From assembly GCA_000746705.1 (NCBI GenBank), contig JOTC01000004.1, forward strand, positions 1 to 20,607: DNA of 20,607 nt, in the 5' to 3' direction. This DNA comes from Marine Group I thaumarchaeote SCGC AAA799-O18. Its GTDB lineage: Archaea; Thermoproteota; Nitrososphaeria; Nitrososphaerales; Nitrosopumilaceae. The position numbers and the translations under genes are program-made. Of this stretch, positions 1 through 8,508 are shown one piece after another. The stretch's first letter is position 1, and each line of letters begins with the position of its first letter. Below the pieces are notes generated by a model, which saw nothing but the letters and a program-made list of their open reading frames with translations, was not told the origin of the DNA and did not search any database.

Positions 1-206
1 CAAGCAGTATTTTGCTCATCATTCTCTAGATTTTCTACAAGTTTTTTTTCTAAATCACTTGGTGCAATCATATCTGGAACGACAATAACCACAAAAGCAA
101 CAGCACACATGAGATAAATGAAGGATCTCTTTTTTAGGAACTTTTTAAGATCAGATTCTTTTTTTGTATTGTTATTTTCTTTATCTGAATCTGAATTTTG
201 ACCCAA
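1..206 (-). CDS. Partial hypothetical single-pass membrane protein (3' end outside window)
   Basis: I do not recognise a family. The minus-strand frame is open for 68 codons to the window edge. It has a hydrophilic, Asn/Lys/Ser-rich N-terminus of about 27 residues, then one hydrophobic segment (about residues 28-47, containing YLMCAVAFVVIVV), then an acidic and basic helical stretch. The only plausible start is TTG at 206-204, because an in-frame TGA lies three codons upstream and the next ATG is inside the hydrophobic segment. The positive residues before the hydrophobic stretch suggest an N-in signal anchor with the remainder outside the cell; this is inference. The start and function are uncertain. 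Confidence 0.5.
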   Translation of the reverse strand, partial: MGQNSDSDKENNNTKKESDLKKFLKKRSFIYLMCAVAFVVIVVPDMIAPSDLEKKLVENLENDEQNTA

Positions 207-267
207 TATATCTAATCAAAACCCATGCTAAAAAAACCTAACTTCAGTCTTTGGTAAAAAATTCTTA

Positions 268-393
268 TTAATTCTGATCAAATAGTTTTTTTGAACATTC
301 TTGCTGCTCTTGAAAAGAATGTTCTTTTAGTGGCTTATGGCAAATTTTACATAATGGATCTGGCGAATCGTCAGGTTTTGGAGGTTTAGTCAT
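268..393 (-). CDS. 41-residue Cys/His mini-protein, possible zinc-binding peptide
   Basis: This is a short ATG-started frame. It begins with a Pro/Asp-rich segment (MTKPPKPDDSPDP) and then has CKICHK at residues 15-20, a further His at 25 and a Cys at 33. The CxxC plus downstream His and Cys could hold one zinc ion. Very small proteins with a CxxC knuckle are common in marine thaumarchaea, but I cannot name a family. It is divergent from the DUF1059-like gene, with 71 bases between the start codons. I see no strong TATA box at the expected distance, which lowers confidence. A role as a nucleic-acid or protein-binding zinc knuckle would be a guess. Confidence 0.55.
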   Translation of the reverse strand: MTKPPKPDDSPDPLCKICHKPLKEHSFQEQQECSKKLFDQN

Positions 394-464
394 CAATTTT
401 AGCTATTAACCATGTCAATTCATACAAAATAAAGATAGATATTAACGATGAATAGTGAATCGTT

Positions 465-629
465 ATGATACGAGCAGTCTGTAAAGACTATGGATATGAT
501 TGTGATTTTTTTATCGAAGGAGATATGGACAAAGTTGTCCAAGAATTTGGCAGGCACATTAAAGATAAACATGGAATTGAATATGAGGAAGAAACATTAA
601 TAAAATTTATGCTGAATCACAATTATTAA
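465..629 (+). CDS. DUF1059-like small protein
   Basis: The 54-residue protein begins MIRAVCKDYGYDCDF and continues with an EGD motif, a VVQEFGRHIKDKHG helix and an acidic LIKFMLNHNY tail. Cys6 and Cys13 in the V-C-x-D-x-G-x-D-C pattern, followed by HIxxKHG, match the DUF1059 family of predicted small metal-binding proteins found in archaea and bacteria. The function is unknown. The length is typical of the family. An earlier ATG at 448 is in the same phase as an immediate TGA and cannot be the start. It converges with the Lrp-like gene across only 14 bases, which contain a T-run on the plus strand. Confidence 0.75.
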   Translation: MIRAVCKDYGYDCDFFIEGDMDKVVQEFGRHIKDKHGIEYEEETLIKFMLNHNY

Positions 630-643
630 AATTTTTTATCAAA

Positions 644-898
644 TTACATTCCATCTTGTTCCGGTATGACAGATAATGTTGTGGTATTAGTAACATTTTT
701 TATTTTTCTGATTTTTTTAGTGATTACATTTTCAATATCTTTATTCGTTGATGCAGTAATTTTAACAAGTATATCATAATAGCCAAAAGTTCCCTTTGCT
801 TCTTTAACTGAATCTAATCTTAATAATTCTCGTAGTACTTCCATCTCATGCCCGATAGTACATTGTACAAGTATGAATGATATATTCAATCTATTCAC
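644..898 (-). CDS. Stand-alone Lrp/AsnC ligand-binding (RAM) domain protein
   Basis: The 84-residue protein consists only of the Lrp/AsnC effector-binding domain (beta-alpha-beta-beta-alpha-beta). Residues 4-12 form the first strand (LNISFILVQ), followed by a helix (HEMEVLRELLRL), the characteristic GTFGYYDILVK turn and strands near residues 37-47, and the C-terminal KIRKIKNVTNTTTLSVI segment. No helix-turn-helix is present. Such single-domain proteins form oligomers that bind amino acids in their interfaces and can partner full-length Lrp proteins (family knowledge). Its start overlaps the end of purF by 8 bases, so it is probably the last gene of the purQLF operon. That suggests amino-acid sensing tied to purine synthesis, which is inference. 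Confidence 0.8.
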   Translation of the reverse strand: MNRLNISFILVQCTIGHEMEVLRELLRLDSVKEAKGTFGYYDILVKITASTNKDIENVITKKIRKIKNVTNTTTLSVIPEQDGM

Positions 899-2324
899 CC
901 TTCATTTCCTGGCGTGATTTAAACAGCGGTTTTATTCCCAACATGTCATAATTACCACTTACACATGTAAAACACATTGAATCTACAGGTATTCCAACAG
1001 CATGTGCAAGGTTTTCGGGATCGTTATATCCTAGAAAGTCTACTCCAACGTCGTGCCTAATCTTTTCTACAATCTCATCATCTGAATAATTTTTGTCATC
1101 AACATACGTTGCTAATTCTTCCTGAGATGGAAAATCTATACCAGCATAACATGGAAATTTGATTGGTGGGTATGTTATAACCATACTAATTTTACGCGCA
1201 CCTGCTTTTCTTAATGCCTTAACAATTGCTTTTGAACTCGTTCCCCTAACTAAACTATCATCAACAACAATAACATGCTTTCCTTCAATAATTTCTTTAA
1301 TGGGTATTATCCACCTGTTAATTTCTATACGATCACTTTGATGTGGTTCAATAAAACTTCTAAGCGGACCTTTTTTACTGTAACGATCTTTTAACAATCC
1401 CTCATCAAATGATATGCCAAGCTCCTGTGCATATCCTAACGCAGCCGGTCGTGCAGAATCAGGAACAGGGATTACTAAATCAGCATCTTTTATTGGATAC
1501 TTTTTTGCTAGAAACTGACCAATTTTTTTTCGTGAGATATAGATATTTGAACCTTCCATTTTGCTTGATGGATGTGCAAAGTATGTGAATTCGAATGAAC
1601 AATGCGCCTTTTGTTTTTCTTCTGAAAACATTTCAGATTCAACTCCATTTTTGGAAAACTTGATTAATTCACCAGGAGTCACATCACGTATCAAATCTGC
1701 ACCAACCGCTGACAATGCAGATGATTCAGATGCAACAATATTAGTTCCACCATCAGTCTTTTTGCCTAAAACAAGTGGCCTAAAACCTCGTGGATCACGT
1801 GCAGCATAAACAGATGTATCATCAGAAAGAAAAGTAAAGCAATAAGATCCAATCATCTCATTTCTTAAAACTGATAATGCGTCACCAAACTTACCTTTCT
1901 CTGAAATTAATGAAACAAGTCTCTGTGCTGCCACAAGTGTATCACTAGATTTTTGAGGTGTAAATGAACAACCGCCAACCATATTAGATAATTCTTCCAC
2001 ATTAGAAATTGTTCCATTATGTGCAATACACAAATCTTTGACTTTTAGTGGCTGTGCATTATCTAAATTACTTTTTCCAATTGTAGAATATCGTATATGA
2101 CCAATTGCCGAAGCAGATGAATATTCAGTACAAATATTCTTAAAATCATTTGCAGATGATGAAACTAAACCTATTTTTTTTAATGGTGATTTACCTGGTA
2201 CTGCAATACCCCACGCCTCCTGCCCTCTGTGTTGAAGTGCTCGTAATGTATCAATTAACATTGGTACAACATTAATCCCATCCACACTAAAAATTCCTAC
2301 AACACCACAATTCTCCTTAACCAT
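891..2324 (-). CDS. purF: Amidophosphoribosyltransferase (glutamine PRPP amidotransferase)
   Basis: It catalyses the first committed step of purine synthesis: PRPP + glutamine to 5-phosphoribosylamine, in the cytoplasm. The N-terminal class II glutaminase domain starts after a five-residue leader (MVKEN), which must be removed to expose the nucleophile Cys6 in CGVVGIF. LQHRGQEAWG is at about 30-39, IGHIRYST at 74-81 and AHNGTISN at 101-108. The C-terminal phosphoribosyltransferase domain carries the PRPP loop VIVVDDSLVRGTSS (351-364). Cys242, Cys392, Cys451 and Cys454 occupy the places of the four [4Fe-4S] ligands of the Bacillus subtilis type enzyme. Its start overlaps purL by 8 bases and its end overlaps the Lrp-domain gene. 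The length (477) is normal. Confidence 0.97.
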   Translation of the reverse strand: MVKENCGVVGIFSVDGINVVPMLIDTLRALQHRGQEAWGIAVPGKSPLKKIGLVSSSANDFKNICTEYSSASAIGHIRYSTIGKSNLDNAQPLKVKDLCIAHNGTISNVEELSNMVGGCSFTPQKSSDTLVAAQRLVSLISEKGKFGDALSVLRNEMIGSYCFTFLSDDTSVYAARDPRGFRPLVLGKKTDGGTNIVASESSALSAVGADLIRDVTPGELIKFSKNGVESEMFSEEKQKAHCSFEFTYFAHPSSKMEGSNIYISRKKIGQFLAKKYPIKDADLVIPVPDSARPAALGYAQELGISFDEGLLKDRYSKKGPLRSFIEPHQSDRIEINRWIIPIKEIIEGKHVIVVDDSLVRGTSSKAIVKALRKAGARKISMVITYPPIKFPCYAGIDFPSQEELATYVDDKNYSDDEIVEKIRHDVGVDFLGYNDPENLAHAVGIPVDSMCFTCVSGNYDMLGIKPLFKSRQEMKGE

Positions 2325-4485
2325 TTTTTAACAATTCCTCCAATGTATTGAAATATTTTTTTTGTGCTATATCTACTCTAAATTTAATCAGGTATTTTGA
2401 TTTATGTTTAAATTTAATTTGATCGCCAGAAAATCTTCCTAAAATATCAAAAGTAGTTTTTTTCTTTGTAAGAAATTGTTTTACTTGATTAATATTTTTT
2501 TTATCAATTACTAATAAATATCTAGAATGGCTCTCTGAGAATAATGATTTTTCAATACTAAAATCATTCTCGTGTGATAGTTTTTCAATATTAATATCAC
2601 AACCTATATTCCCAAAAATTGAAAGCTCTGAGATCGCAATAGCAGCCCCACCCTTAGAACAATCATGTATTGATTTAATGAGATTATTTTTAATTAATGA
2701 TAACACAGCTAGCATATTTAATTTAGAATCTTTAAAATTAACAGTTGGGCAGGTGCCTCCAACAAATTTATGGATATACTCGTAATATTCAGAACCGCCA
2801 AGTTCATGTTTTGTTTTCCCGATAATTACTAAATAATCACCGGGAGTTGGAGGAATTATTGTTAATGGTGTCTTTTCAATAATTCCTAATACACCAACAA
2901 GTGGAGTCGGTTTGATTGCACCCAAGTCAGTTTCATTGTAAAAACTAACCTTGCCACCAACGCATGGTATTCTTAGAAATTTTGCAAAATCAGCTAACCC
3001 TTCAATTGATTCCATGAATGTCCAAAACACTTCAGGATTCTCTGGGTTACCAAACTGTAGATGGTCTATCATTCCAATGGGCTTTGCACCTGTACAGATA
3101 ACATTTCTACATGCTTCTTCGAAACAACCGATAGTTCCCTGCCTAGGATCAAGGTAACATTGTTTTGGATTACCATCAATTTTTACAGAAAGAAATTTTC
3201 CATTATCTAATCTTAGAACTGAAGCATCAAAACCAGGTTTTACTACAGTTCTTATGCCCACTTCATGATCATATTGACGAAAAACCCAATGCTTACTTGC
3301 AATATTAGGACTGGCCAATAACTTCAGAATTATTTCGGAATAATTCAGAGGTGTTTTTACTTCCAATTCAGATTTGATATTCTGTAAATATTTTGGTCTA
3401 GTTTTTTTTCTATCTAATAATGGCGCACGAGCAACAAATTCAGCTGGTAATAATGCCAATGTTTTTGGTCCCTTCTTTATATGCATCATTTTATCATTAG
3501 TTACATGACCAATTATAGAACAACTAATTCTATATTTAGTACAAATTTGTTTTAGTTTTAGTAATTTTTTCTTATTTGTGATAATTAACATTCTTTCTTG
3601 TGATTCTGAAATCATTATTTCATGAGGTAGTAATTCATCTTCCCTAGTATGAATACTATCAACATCAAGTTCTATGCCAATACCAAGACTCTCAGCAGTT
3701 TCAGAAATTGCACATGATAAACCGCCACCGCCCAAATCTTTCATAGCATTAATGCATTTCTCATTTCTTGCCTCAAGAATTGCTTCTATAATTAATTTTT
3801 CAATAAATGGATCGGGAATCTGTATTACAGAACGGTTTTCATTTTCTAGTGAATCTGATGCAAATTGTGAACCACCTATTCCATCACGACCTGTAGAACC
3901 ACCAATCAGTACAACTAAATCTCCACTGCTTGCATGATTTTTTATTAATTTATCTTTTTTCCCAAAACCAATTGCGGCAACATCAACTAATGCATAATTT
4001 TTGTAACATTGATCAAACTCAACTTCTCCACCAATTGTTGGTATTCCAAGACAATTCCCATAATCAGCTATTCCTAAAACAGCATTTTTAAAAAGCCACT
4101 TTGCATTATTATCTTTCTCAATATTTCCAAAACGTAATCCATCAAATATTGCAATAGGACGAGTTCCGGCAGATAAAATATCCCTAATCACACCACCAAC
4201 ACCAGTGGCTGCTCCACCATACGGTTCAACAGCAGATGGATGATTATGACTTTCAATATGTACTGTTACAACATAGCCATTCCCTACATCAAGAACTCCT
4301 GAATCAAAACCTTTTTCATTAATTACATTTAGGCCAGTAGTTGGTAGCAATTTAAGATGTTTTTTTGATGATTTGTAAGAACAGTGTTCAGACCATTCAG
4401 CAGCAATTATCTGCAATTCTATATTATTTAGAGTCCTACCAATTGTTTCGGTTAAATATTTAGATTCATGAACACTAAGACTCAT
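2317..4485 (-). CDS. purL: Phosphoribosylformylglycinamidine synthase subunit PurL
   Basis: This is the synthetase subunit of FGAM synthase (FGAR + ATP + ammonia to FGAM, purine step 4). Its 722 residues match the small archaeal/Gram-positive form, which needs separate PurQ and PurS, unlike the fused enterobacterial enzyme. EWSEHCSYKSSKKHL (30-44) contains the likely catalytic His34, and ESHNHPS (78-84) is the ATP/metal-binding signature. DLGGGGLSC (250-258) and DCSKGG (608-613) are the paired AIR-synthase-like motifs of the two pseudo-symmetric halves. It overlaps purQ by 4 bases (ATGA) and purF by 8, which is tight translational coupling. No frameshift was seen. Confidence 0.97.
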   Translation of the reverse strand: MSLSVHESKYLTETIGRTLNNIELQIIAAEWSEHCSYKSSKKHLKLLPTTGLNVINEKGFDSGVLDVGNGYVVTVHIESHNHPSAVEPYGGAATGVGGVIRDILSAGTRPIAIFDGLRFGNIEKDNNAKWLFKNAVLGIADYGNCLGIPTIGGEVEFDQCYKNYALVDVAAIGFGKKDKLIKNHASSGDLVVLIGGSTGRDGIGGSQFASDSLENENRSVIQIPDPFIEKLIIEAILEARNEKCINAMKDLGGGGLSCAISETAESLGIGIELDVDSIHTREDELLPHEIMISESQERMLIITNKKKLLKLKQICTKYRISCSIIGHVTNDKMMHIKKGPKTLALLPAEFVARAPLLDRKKTRPKYLQNIKSELEVKTPLNYSEIILKLLASPNIASKHWVFRQYDHEVGIRTVVKPGFDASVLRLDNGKFLSVKIDGNPKQCYLDPRQGTIGCFEEACRNVICTGAKPIGMIDHLQFGNPENPEVFWTFMESIEGLADFAKFLRIPCVGGKVSFYNETDLGAIKPTPLVGVLGIIEKTPLTIIPPTPGDYLVIIGKTKHELGGSEYYEYIHKFVGGTCPTVNFKDSKLNMLAVLSLIKNNLIKSIHDCSKGGAAIAISELSIFGNIGCDINIEKLSHENDFSIEKSLFSESHSRYLLVIDKKNINQVKQFLTKKKTTFDILGRFSGDQIKFKHKSKYLIKFRVDIAQKKYFNTLEELLKNG

Positions 4486-5177
4486 TTTTTTACCCCAATA
4501 GTCTGCAACAATGATTCAAAAATTAATGAAGAAGGTCTATTATCAATTGGATTGATTTCTGGCTCTGCTGCCCTTTCAGGATGAGGCATCATACCAACTA
4601 CATTTCTTTCTTCATTACATATTCCCGCAATACCTAAGGATGAACCATTTATCATTTCTTCATAGGTAAAAACAATTTGATCATTATCGTGTAAGTTATG
4701 AAGAGTTTTTTCATCAGCAAAATATCTGCCTTCACCATTAGCTATAGGAATAGGAATTTTCTGATCATACTTTAGTTTAGAAGTAAATGGAGTTTTATTA
4801 TTTTTAACTAGTAGATTAGTCCATTTGCACATAAAATTTAGCGAGTCATTCTTCAACAGTACACCAGGTAAAAGTTCAGATTCAACAAGAATTTGAAAAC
4901 CGTTACATATACCAAGGATGGGTACTCCTCTTTTAGCTAGTTTTTTGATATCAGAGATGATAGGGCTATGTGCAGCGATAGCACCAGCTCTGAGCCTATC
5001 TCCGTACGAAAACCCTCCAGGCAAAACTACTGCATCAATTTTTTGTGGTAGATGCTTTTCATGCCAATAATATTCAACGTCCAATTTAAAGACGTCAGAT
5101 AATACATGAAATACGTCCCTATCACAATTACTACCAGGAAAAACTACGACGCCTACATTCACATATTTTATTGTCAT
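4482..5177 (-). CDS. purQ: Phosphoribosylformylglycinamidine synthase, glutaminase subunit PurQ
   Basis: This is the class I glutamine amidotransferase subunit of FGAM synthase. It hydrolyses glutamine and passes ammonia to PurL, with PurS as a bridge. The protein is 231 residues. The N-terminus carries VVVFPGSNCDRD, followed by LPGGFSYGDRLRAGAIA (52-68). The nucleophile is Cys91 in GICNGFQ, and the triad is completed by His199 and Glu201 in MMPHPERAAEPE. It is first in the purQLF operon. The gene upstream, a CBS protein, is divergent, so the 54 bases between their start codons must hold promoters for both. The purS gene is on the far side of that CBS gene. Confidence 0.97.
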   Translation of the reverse strand: MTIKYVNVGVVVFPGSNCDRDVFHVLSDVFKLDVEYYWHEKHLPQKIDAVVLPGGFSYGDRLRAGAIAAHSPIISDIKKLAKRGVPILGICNGFQILVESELLPGVLLKNDSLNFMCKWTNLLVKNNKTPFTSKLKYDQKIPIPIANGEGRYFADEKTLHNLHDNDQIVFTYEEMINGSSLGIAGICNEERNVVGMMPHPERAAEPEINPIDNRPSSLIFESLLQTIGVKK

Positions 5178-5231
5178 TTCGCTTTATTAAATCAACACAA
5201 CAGTTTTTACCTAAAAAATAAACAGTCGTGC
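5178..5231. promoter_or_regulatory. Divergent promoter region between purQ and the CBS gene
   Basis: The 54-base AT-rich space separates the purQ start (minus) from the CBS-protein start (plus). TTTATTAAAT at 5183-5192 is the best TATA-like element for the CBS gene and would give a leader of about 20 bases. The T/A-rich run at 5205-5222 is the only candidate core element for purQ. Neither match is strong, so the location is supported mainly by gene orientation. Confidence 0.45.
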
Positions 5232-5645
5232 ATGGGACAAATTAGAGATATTATGGAGAAAAATGTTATTACAATTGAAAAGGAACAAACTATATTCCAA
5301 GCAGCCCAATTAATGAAAGTAAATGATATTAGTTTTGTAGTAATAGTTGAAAATGGAAACCCTGTTGGAGTCTTAAGTGAACGTGATTTTGTACAAAAAT
5401 TTTGTGTTGATAATAAAAAACCAGATGAAATAATGATTTCAGAAATAATGTCTTATAAGTTTAGGTGGGTAGAACCAACTACAGAAATTGAAGATGCCAT
5501 TCAAAAAATGCTGAATAATAACATAAGAAGGTTACTTGTGTTAGACAATAAAAAACTTGTAGGTGTGATCACACAAACTGACTTGACAAGCTACTTGCGT
5601 GATAAATTATTAGTTGATGGAACTATAAAGAATATTCAAAAATGA
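5232..5645 (+). CDS. Tandem CBS-domain protein
   Basis: The 137-residue cytosolic protein is a CBS pair (Bateman module) and nothing else. CBS1 covers about residues 5-56 (VRDIM-like start IRDIMEKNVITI, ending GVLSERDFV). CBS2 covers about 70-125 (SEIMSYKFRWVEPTTEI, ending LVGVITQTDLTSYL). Such modules bind adenine nucleotides, SAM or similar ligands and usually regulate a partner (family knowledge). I chose the ATG at 5232 because the domain starts at once. A longer upstream reading would run into the purQ coding region and has no CBS-like content. It lies between purQ and purS on the opposite strand and converges with purS across 4 bases. A nucleotide-sensing role in purine synthesis is inference. 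Confidence 0.88.
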   Translation: MGQIRDIMEKNVITIEKEQTIFQAAQLMKVNDISFVVIVENGNPVGVLSERDFVQKFCVDNKKPDEIMISEIMSYKFRWVEPTTEIEDAIQKMLNNNIRRLLVLDNKKLVGVITQTDLTSYLRDKLLVDGTIKNIQK

Positions 5646-5649
5646 TAAA

Positions 5650-5910
5650 TCACTTATCAAAAACTTCAATAGTTACTTTACTTACCAATGGATTAAAAAT
5701 TCTTAATTCGTCACAAAGTTTATGAATTTTTTCTACGGCTGATTTTTTGGTTTTATCATTAATTTGAAATTTAAGCACTTTACCTGAACGAATTTTTGAT
5801 ATTGAACCGTAATTACCTTTTAAAACCAGATCATTTAGTATAGTTTCCCCTTCAGGATCACTAATACCTGGTTTGTTTTCAATAGTCACGTGTACCAAAT
5901 ATACTGGCAT
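5650..5910 (-). CDS. purS: Phosphoribosylformylglycinamidine synthase subunit PurS
   Basis: This is the small third subunit of FGAM synthase, which dimerises and docks PurQ onto PurL. The 86-residue form begins MPVYLVHVTIENKPG, then carries DPEGETILNDL with the conserved D-P-x-G-x-x-x-x pattern. The segment GKVLKFQIND is the VxxGKxxxxxI-like core of the family, and a C-terminal strand reads SKVTIEVF. Three starts are possible. ATG at 6048 adds a low-complexity extension foreign to PurS; ATG at 5922 adds MKIN; ATG at 5910 lies about 29 bases after a TATA-like box and fits leaderless transcription. It is split from purQLF by the oppositely oriented CBS gene, which is unusual. Confidence 0.9.
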   Translation of the reverse strand: MPVYLVHVTIENKPGISDPEGETILNDLVLKGNYGSISKIRSGKVLKFQINDKTKKSAVEKIHKLCDELRIFNPLVSKVTIEVFDK

Positions 5911-5935
5911 GTTAATTTTCATAATCAAAACATAA

Positions 5936-5943
5936 TATTTTAT
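5936..5943 (-). promoter_or_regulatory. TATA-like box for purS
   Basis: The minus strand reads ATAAAATA here, centred about 29 bases before the ATG at 5910 and only 17 before the ATG at 5922. In archaea the start of transcription lies about 25-30 bases past the box, so this supports the shorter PurS and a separate promoter from pyrG. Confidence 0.5.
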
Positions 5944-5974
5944 CCTACCTTTCTTACTAATTGACGGGTATTGG

Positions 5975-6027
5975 GTACAAAGAAAAAAAGAAAATCTAGG
6001 CAATATAAAAGAAAAAAAGGTAGAAGT
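5975..6027 (-). terminator. T-rich tract downstream of pyrG (probable archaeal terminator)
   Basis: On the minus strand, just after the pyrG stop, there are two long pyrimidine/T-rich runs (TTTTTTTCTTTTATATTG and TTTTCTTTTTTTC). Archaeal RNA polymerase terminates at oligo-T tracts without a hairpin, so this tract probably ends the trp-pyrG transcript before the purS promoter. There is no strong stem-loop. Confidence 0.5.
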
Positions 6028-6066
6028 CGAAGTCGGTCTGTATAACACTTGTTTGGATATAATTTG

Positions 6067-7668
6067 CTATTTTTGTGAGGCTGCAGATACAAATGCCTTG
6101 AAAGTATGCTCTGGAAATCCTGGTCTACTGCTAAATTCTGGGTGGAACTGTACACCAAAGAAGAATTTATGAGATGGAACCTCCAATATTTCCATTCTTT
6201 TTCCATTATCACTTTCAGCAGTAAAGTTCATTCCATTTTTTTGGAATTGTTCACGGTAATTTGTATTAAATTCATATCTATGCCTATGCCTCTTATAGAT
6301 CACTTCCTTGTTGTAAATTTTGTATGCTAATGAATTTTTATTCACATTAATTTCATTTGCACCCAAACGTAATGAACCGCCCATATTTGTTATTCCCTCT
6401 TGTTCTGGTAAAAGTGCAATTATTGGATGTTTAGTATCAGAAGTTATTTCAGTTGAATTAGCTTCTTCAAGTTTACAAATACTTCTTCCAAAAGATACCG
6501 CAGCTAATTGAAACCCAAAACATATTCCAAGAAAGGGTATATTTTCTTTAAGAGCAAAACTTACTGATTCAATAATTCCTTCAGAACCACGTGTACCAAA
6601 TCCGCCAGGAACTAAAATTCCTTGATATTCTGAGAGTTTTTTTGTGTTCCCGTTTAACGTTTCTGAATCAATCCAATCTATGCTAACAGAAGAGTTTATT
6701 GATGCTGAAGCGTGTTTCAATGCTTCATTTACACTAACATAACTATCAGCTAAAGTAACATACTTCCCAACCATTGCAATTTTAATCTCATTTTCTGTTA
6801 TTTGTAAAGAATTTACGATTGTATTCCAAATATCCCAATTTTCTGAAGCATTGACATATCCTACTTTTGCAAATTTCTTAAAAATAACTTCAACTAATCC
6901 TTGTTCATACAACATTTGTGGTATCATAAAAACTGATTTTGCATCATGACAAGAAAACACATCACTAGTAGATACATTTGTAAACATGGAGATTTTTTTT
7001 CTAGTTTTTTCTAATAATGGTGTTGTACAACGAATACACAACAGATCTGGTTGAATACCAATCCTTCTTAGTTCTTGGACACTGTGCTGTGTTGGCTTCG
7101 TTTTTTGCTCACCAACAACATCCAAAGAGGGTGCTAAAGTAACATGCACAAAAATGACATTCTCAGATCCGTCTTCTAATCTAATTTGCCTTAATGCCTC
7201 TAGGAATGGTAGACTTTCTATATCACCAACAGTGCCACCGCATTCAACAACTAATACATCAAGATCTTCAGTTTTTACTATAGCCCTAATACGGTTTTTA
7301 ATTTCATCAGTTACATGTGGTATGATTTGAACACATGCACCTAAATATTCACCCTTTCTCTCAGATTCAATTACTTTAGAATAAATCTGTGCAGTTGTAA
7401 TATTATGTGACATTGGAATGTTTTGATTAAGATATCTTTCATAACTACCAATATCCATATCACATTCGCCCCCATCTTCTGTTACAAATACTTCACCATG
7501 TGTAACAGGATTCATTGTACCTGCATCAAAATTCAGATATGGGTCAATTTTTACACAAGAAACTTTTTGGTTTGACAATTGTAGGAGTTTAGAAATTGAG
7601 GATGAAACTACACCTTTTCCAAGACCTGACATAACTCCACCAGTAACAAAAATAAACTTAGTCTGCAT
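6067..7668 (-). CDS. pyrG: CTP synthase (glutamine-hydrolysing)
   Basis: It converts UTP + ATP + glutamine to CTP, the last step of pyrimidine nucleotide synthesis. The synthetase domain starts with the P-loop-like [15 protein letters not shown] (10-24). The acidic and nucleotide-binding stretches [15 protein letters not shown] (40-54) and [16 protein letters not shown] (57-72) follow. The C-terminal class I glutaminase has PGGFGTRG (354-361), nucleophile Cys383 in GICFGFQ, and His509/Glu511 in [12 protein letters not shown]. The length (533) is usual. It follows trpA by 36 bases on the same strand, so it may be read through from the trp operon or have its own promoter in that gap. Confidence 0.98.
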   Translation of the reverse strand: MQTKFIFVTGGVMSGLGKGVVSSSISKLLQLSNQKVSCVKIDPYLNFDAGTMNPVTHGEVFVTEDGGECDMDIGSYERYLNQNIPMSHNITTAQIYSKVIESERKGEYLGACVQIIPHVTDEIKNRIRAIVKTEDLDVLVVECGGTVGDIESLPFLEALRQIRLEDGSENVIFVHVTLAPSLDVVGEQKTKPTQHSVQELRRIGIQPDLLCIRCTTPLLEKTRKKISMFTNVSTSDVFSCHDAKSVFMIPQMLYEQGLVEVIFKKFAKVGYVNASENWDIWNTIVNSLQITENEIKIAMVGKYVTLADSYVSVNEALKHASASINSSVSIDWIDSETLNGNTKKLSEYQGILVPGGFGTRGSEGIIESVSFALKENIPFLGICFGFQLAAVSFGRSICKLEEANSTEITSDTKHPIIALLPEQEGITNMGGSLRLGANEINVNKNSLAYKIYNKEVIYKRHRHRYEFNTNYREQFQKNGMNFTAESDNGKRMEILEVPSHKFFFGVQFHPEFSSRPGFPEHTFKAFVSAASQK

Positions 7669-7704
7669 AGATGTGTAAGTATTTTCCCACTTATGTAGCT
7701 TTTC

Positions 7705-8508
7705 CTAAGTTCTTGTACTTTTTTTCAGCTTTTTTGTATATTCCGTTATCTTATTCTGTAATTTAGACAAAGGTGTATTCTCAATAATCTCAAGATTGGC
7801 ACTTCCTACAATTACTGCATCAACGCCTAATGAAACATACTTTTTTACATCAGCAGGAGTTGATATTCCAAACCCAATTCCCATGGGTAGTTTTCCACCA
7901 ACAGCATTTTTAGTAATTTTTATTGCGTCGATAGTATAATTATGAATTTTTGTCTGTACTCCGGTTGTTCCAAAGACAGCAACCATATACAAAAATCCAG
8001 TGCTGGCTCTGGCAATTTTTTTTAGTCTATCATTCTTTGTATTTGGTGAAACCAAAAATATTGTATCAAGATTATTATTTTTAGCGGATTTCAGATATTC
8101 TTTTGACTCTTCAATAGACATGTCTGGCAGGATTAAACCATCAATGCCAACATTTTTTGCTTTTGACATAAATGCAGCATAACCGTGTGTATAAAGGATA
8201 TTCGTATATGTCATTAAAACAATGGGGATATCAATCTCTTTTCTGATCTTTTTTACGAGGCTGAAAAATTTCTCAATCTTTGCACCCTTGTTTAATGAAA
8301 CAGTGCTTGCATTTTGTATCACAGGACCATCCGCTATAGGATCAGAAAATGGAAACCCCAACTCGATAATATCTGTACCGCCTTTGACAAGACCTCTGAC
8401 TATCGATAGAGTCGTATTTTCATTGGGAAATCCTGTCATAATGTACGAAATCAACGCTTTTTCGTTCTTGGATTTTAATTCCTTGAACTTATCTTGAATT
8501 TTTGACAT
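7705..8508 (-). CDS. trpA: Tryptophan synthase alpha subunit
   Basis: It cleaves indole-3-glycerol phosphate to indole and glyceraldehyde 3-phosphate and passes indole through a tunnel to TrpB. It is a TIM barrel of 267 residues. The catalytic acids are Glu49 and Asp60 in [14 protein letters not shown], at the same numbers as in the Salmonella enzyme. The phosphate-binding loops are GTTGVQ and [11 protein letters not shown] near the C-terminal half. The start overlaps the trpB end by 20 bases, indicating translational coupling; this is the last trp gene before pyrG. The Lys-rich tail is unremarkable. Confidence 0.97.
   Translation of the reverse strand: MSKIQDKFKELKSKNEKALISYIMTGFPNENTTLSIVRGLVKGGTDIIELGFPFSDPIADGPVIQNASTVSLNKGAKIEKFFSLVKKIRKEIDIPIVLMTYTNILYTHGYAAFMSKAKNVGIDGLILPDMSIEESKEYLKSAKNNNLDTIFLVSPNTKNDRLKKIARASTGFLYMVAVFGTTGVQTKIHNYTIDAIKITKNAVGGKLPMGIGFGISTPADVKKYVSLGVDAVIVGSANLEIIENTPLSKLQNKITEYTKKLKKSTRT

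Noticed and set aside
5106..5231. N-terminal extension of the CBS protein
   Set aside because: It overlaps purQ on the other strand and the divergent promoter; the CBS fold starts right at the ATG at 5232.
5923..6048. Long N-terminal extension of purS
   Set aside because: It is a translation of the T-rich terminator-like tract after pyrG (Phe/Ser-rich), unlike any PurS, and it lies upstream of the TATA-like box.
5940..6212. 90-residue minus-strand frame over the 3' end of pyrG
   Set aside because: It is a shadow of pyrG in another frame plus the terminator tract, with no family-like sequence.
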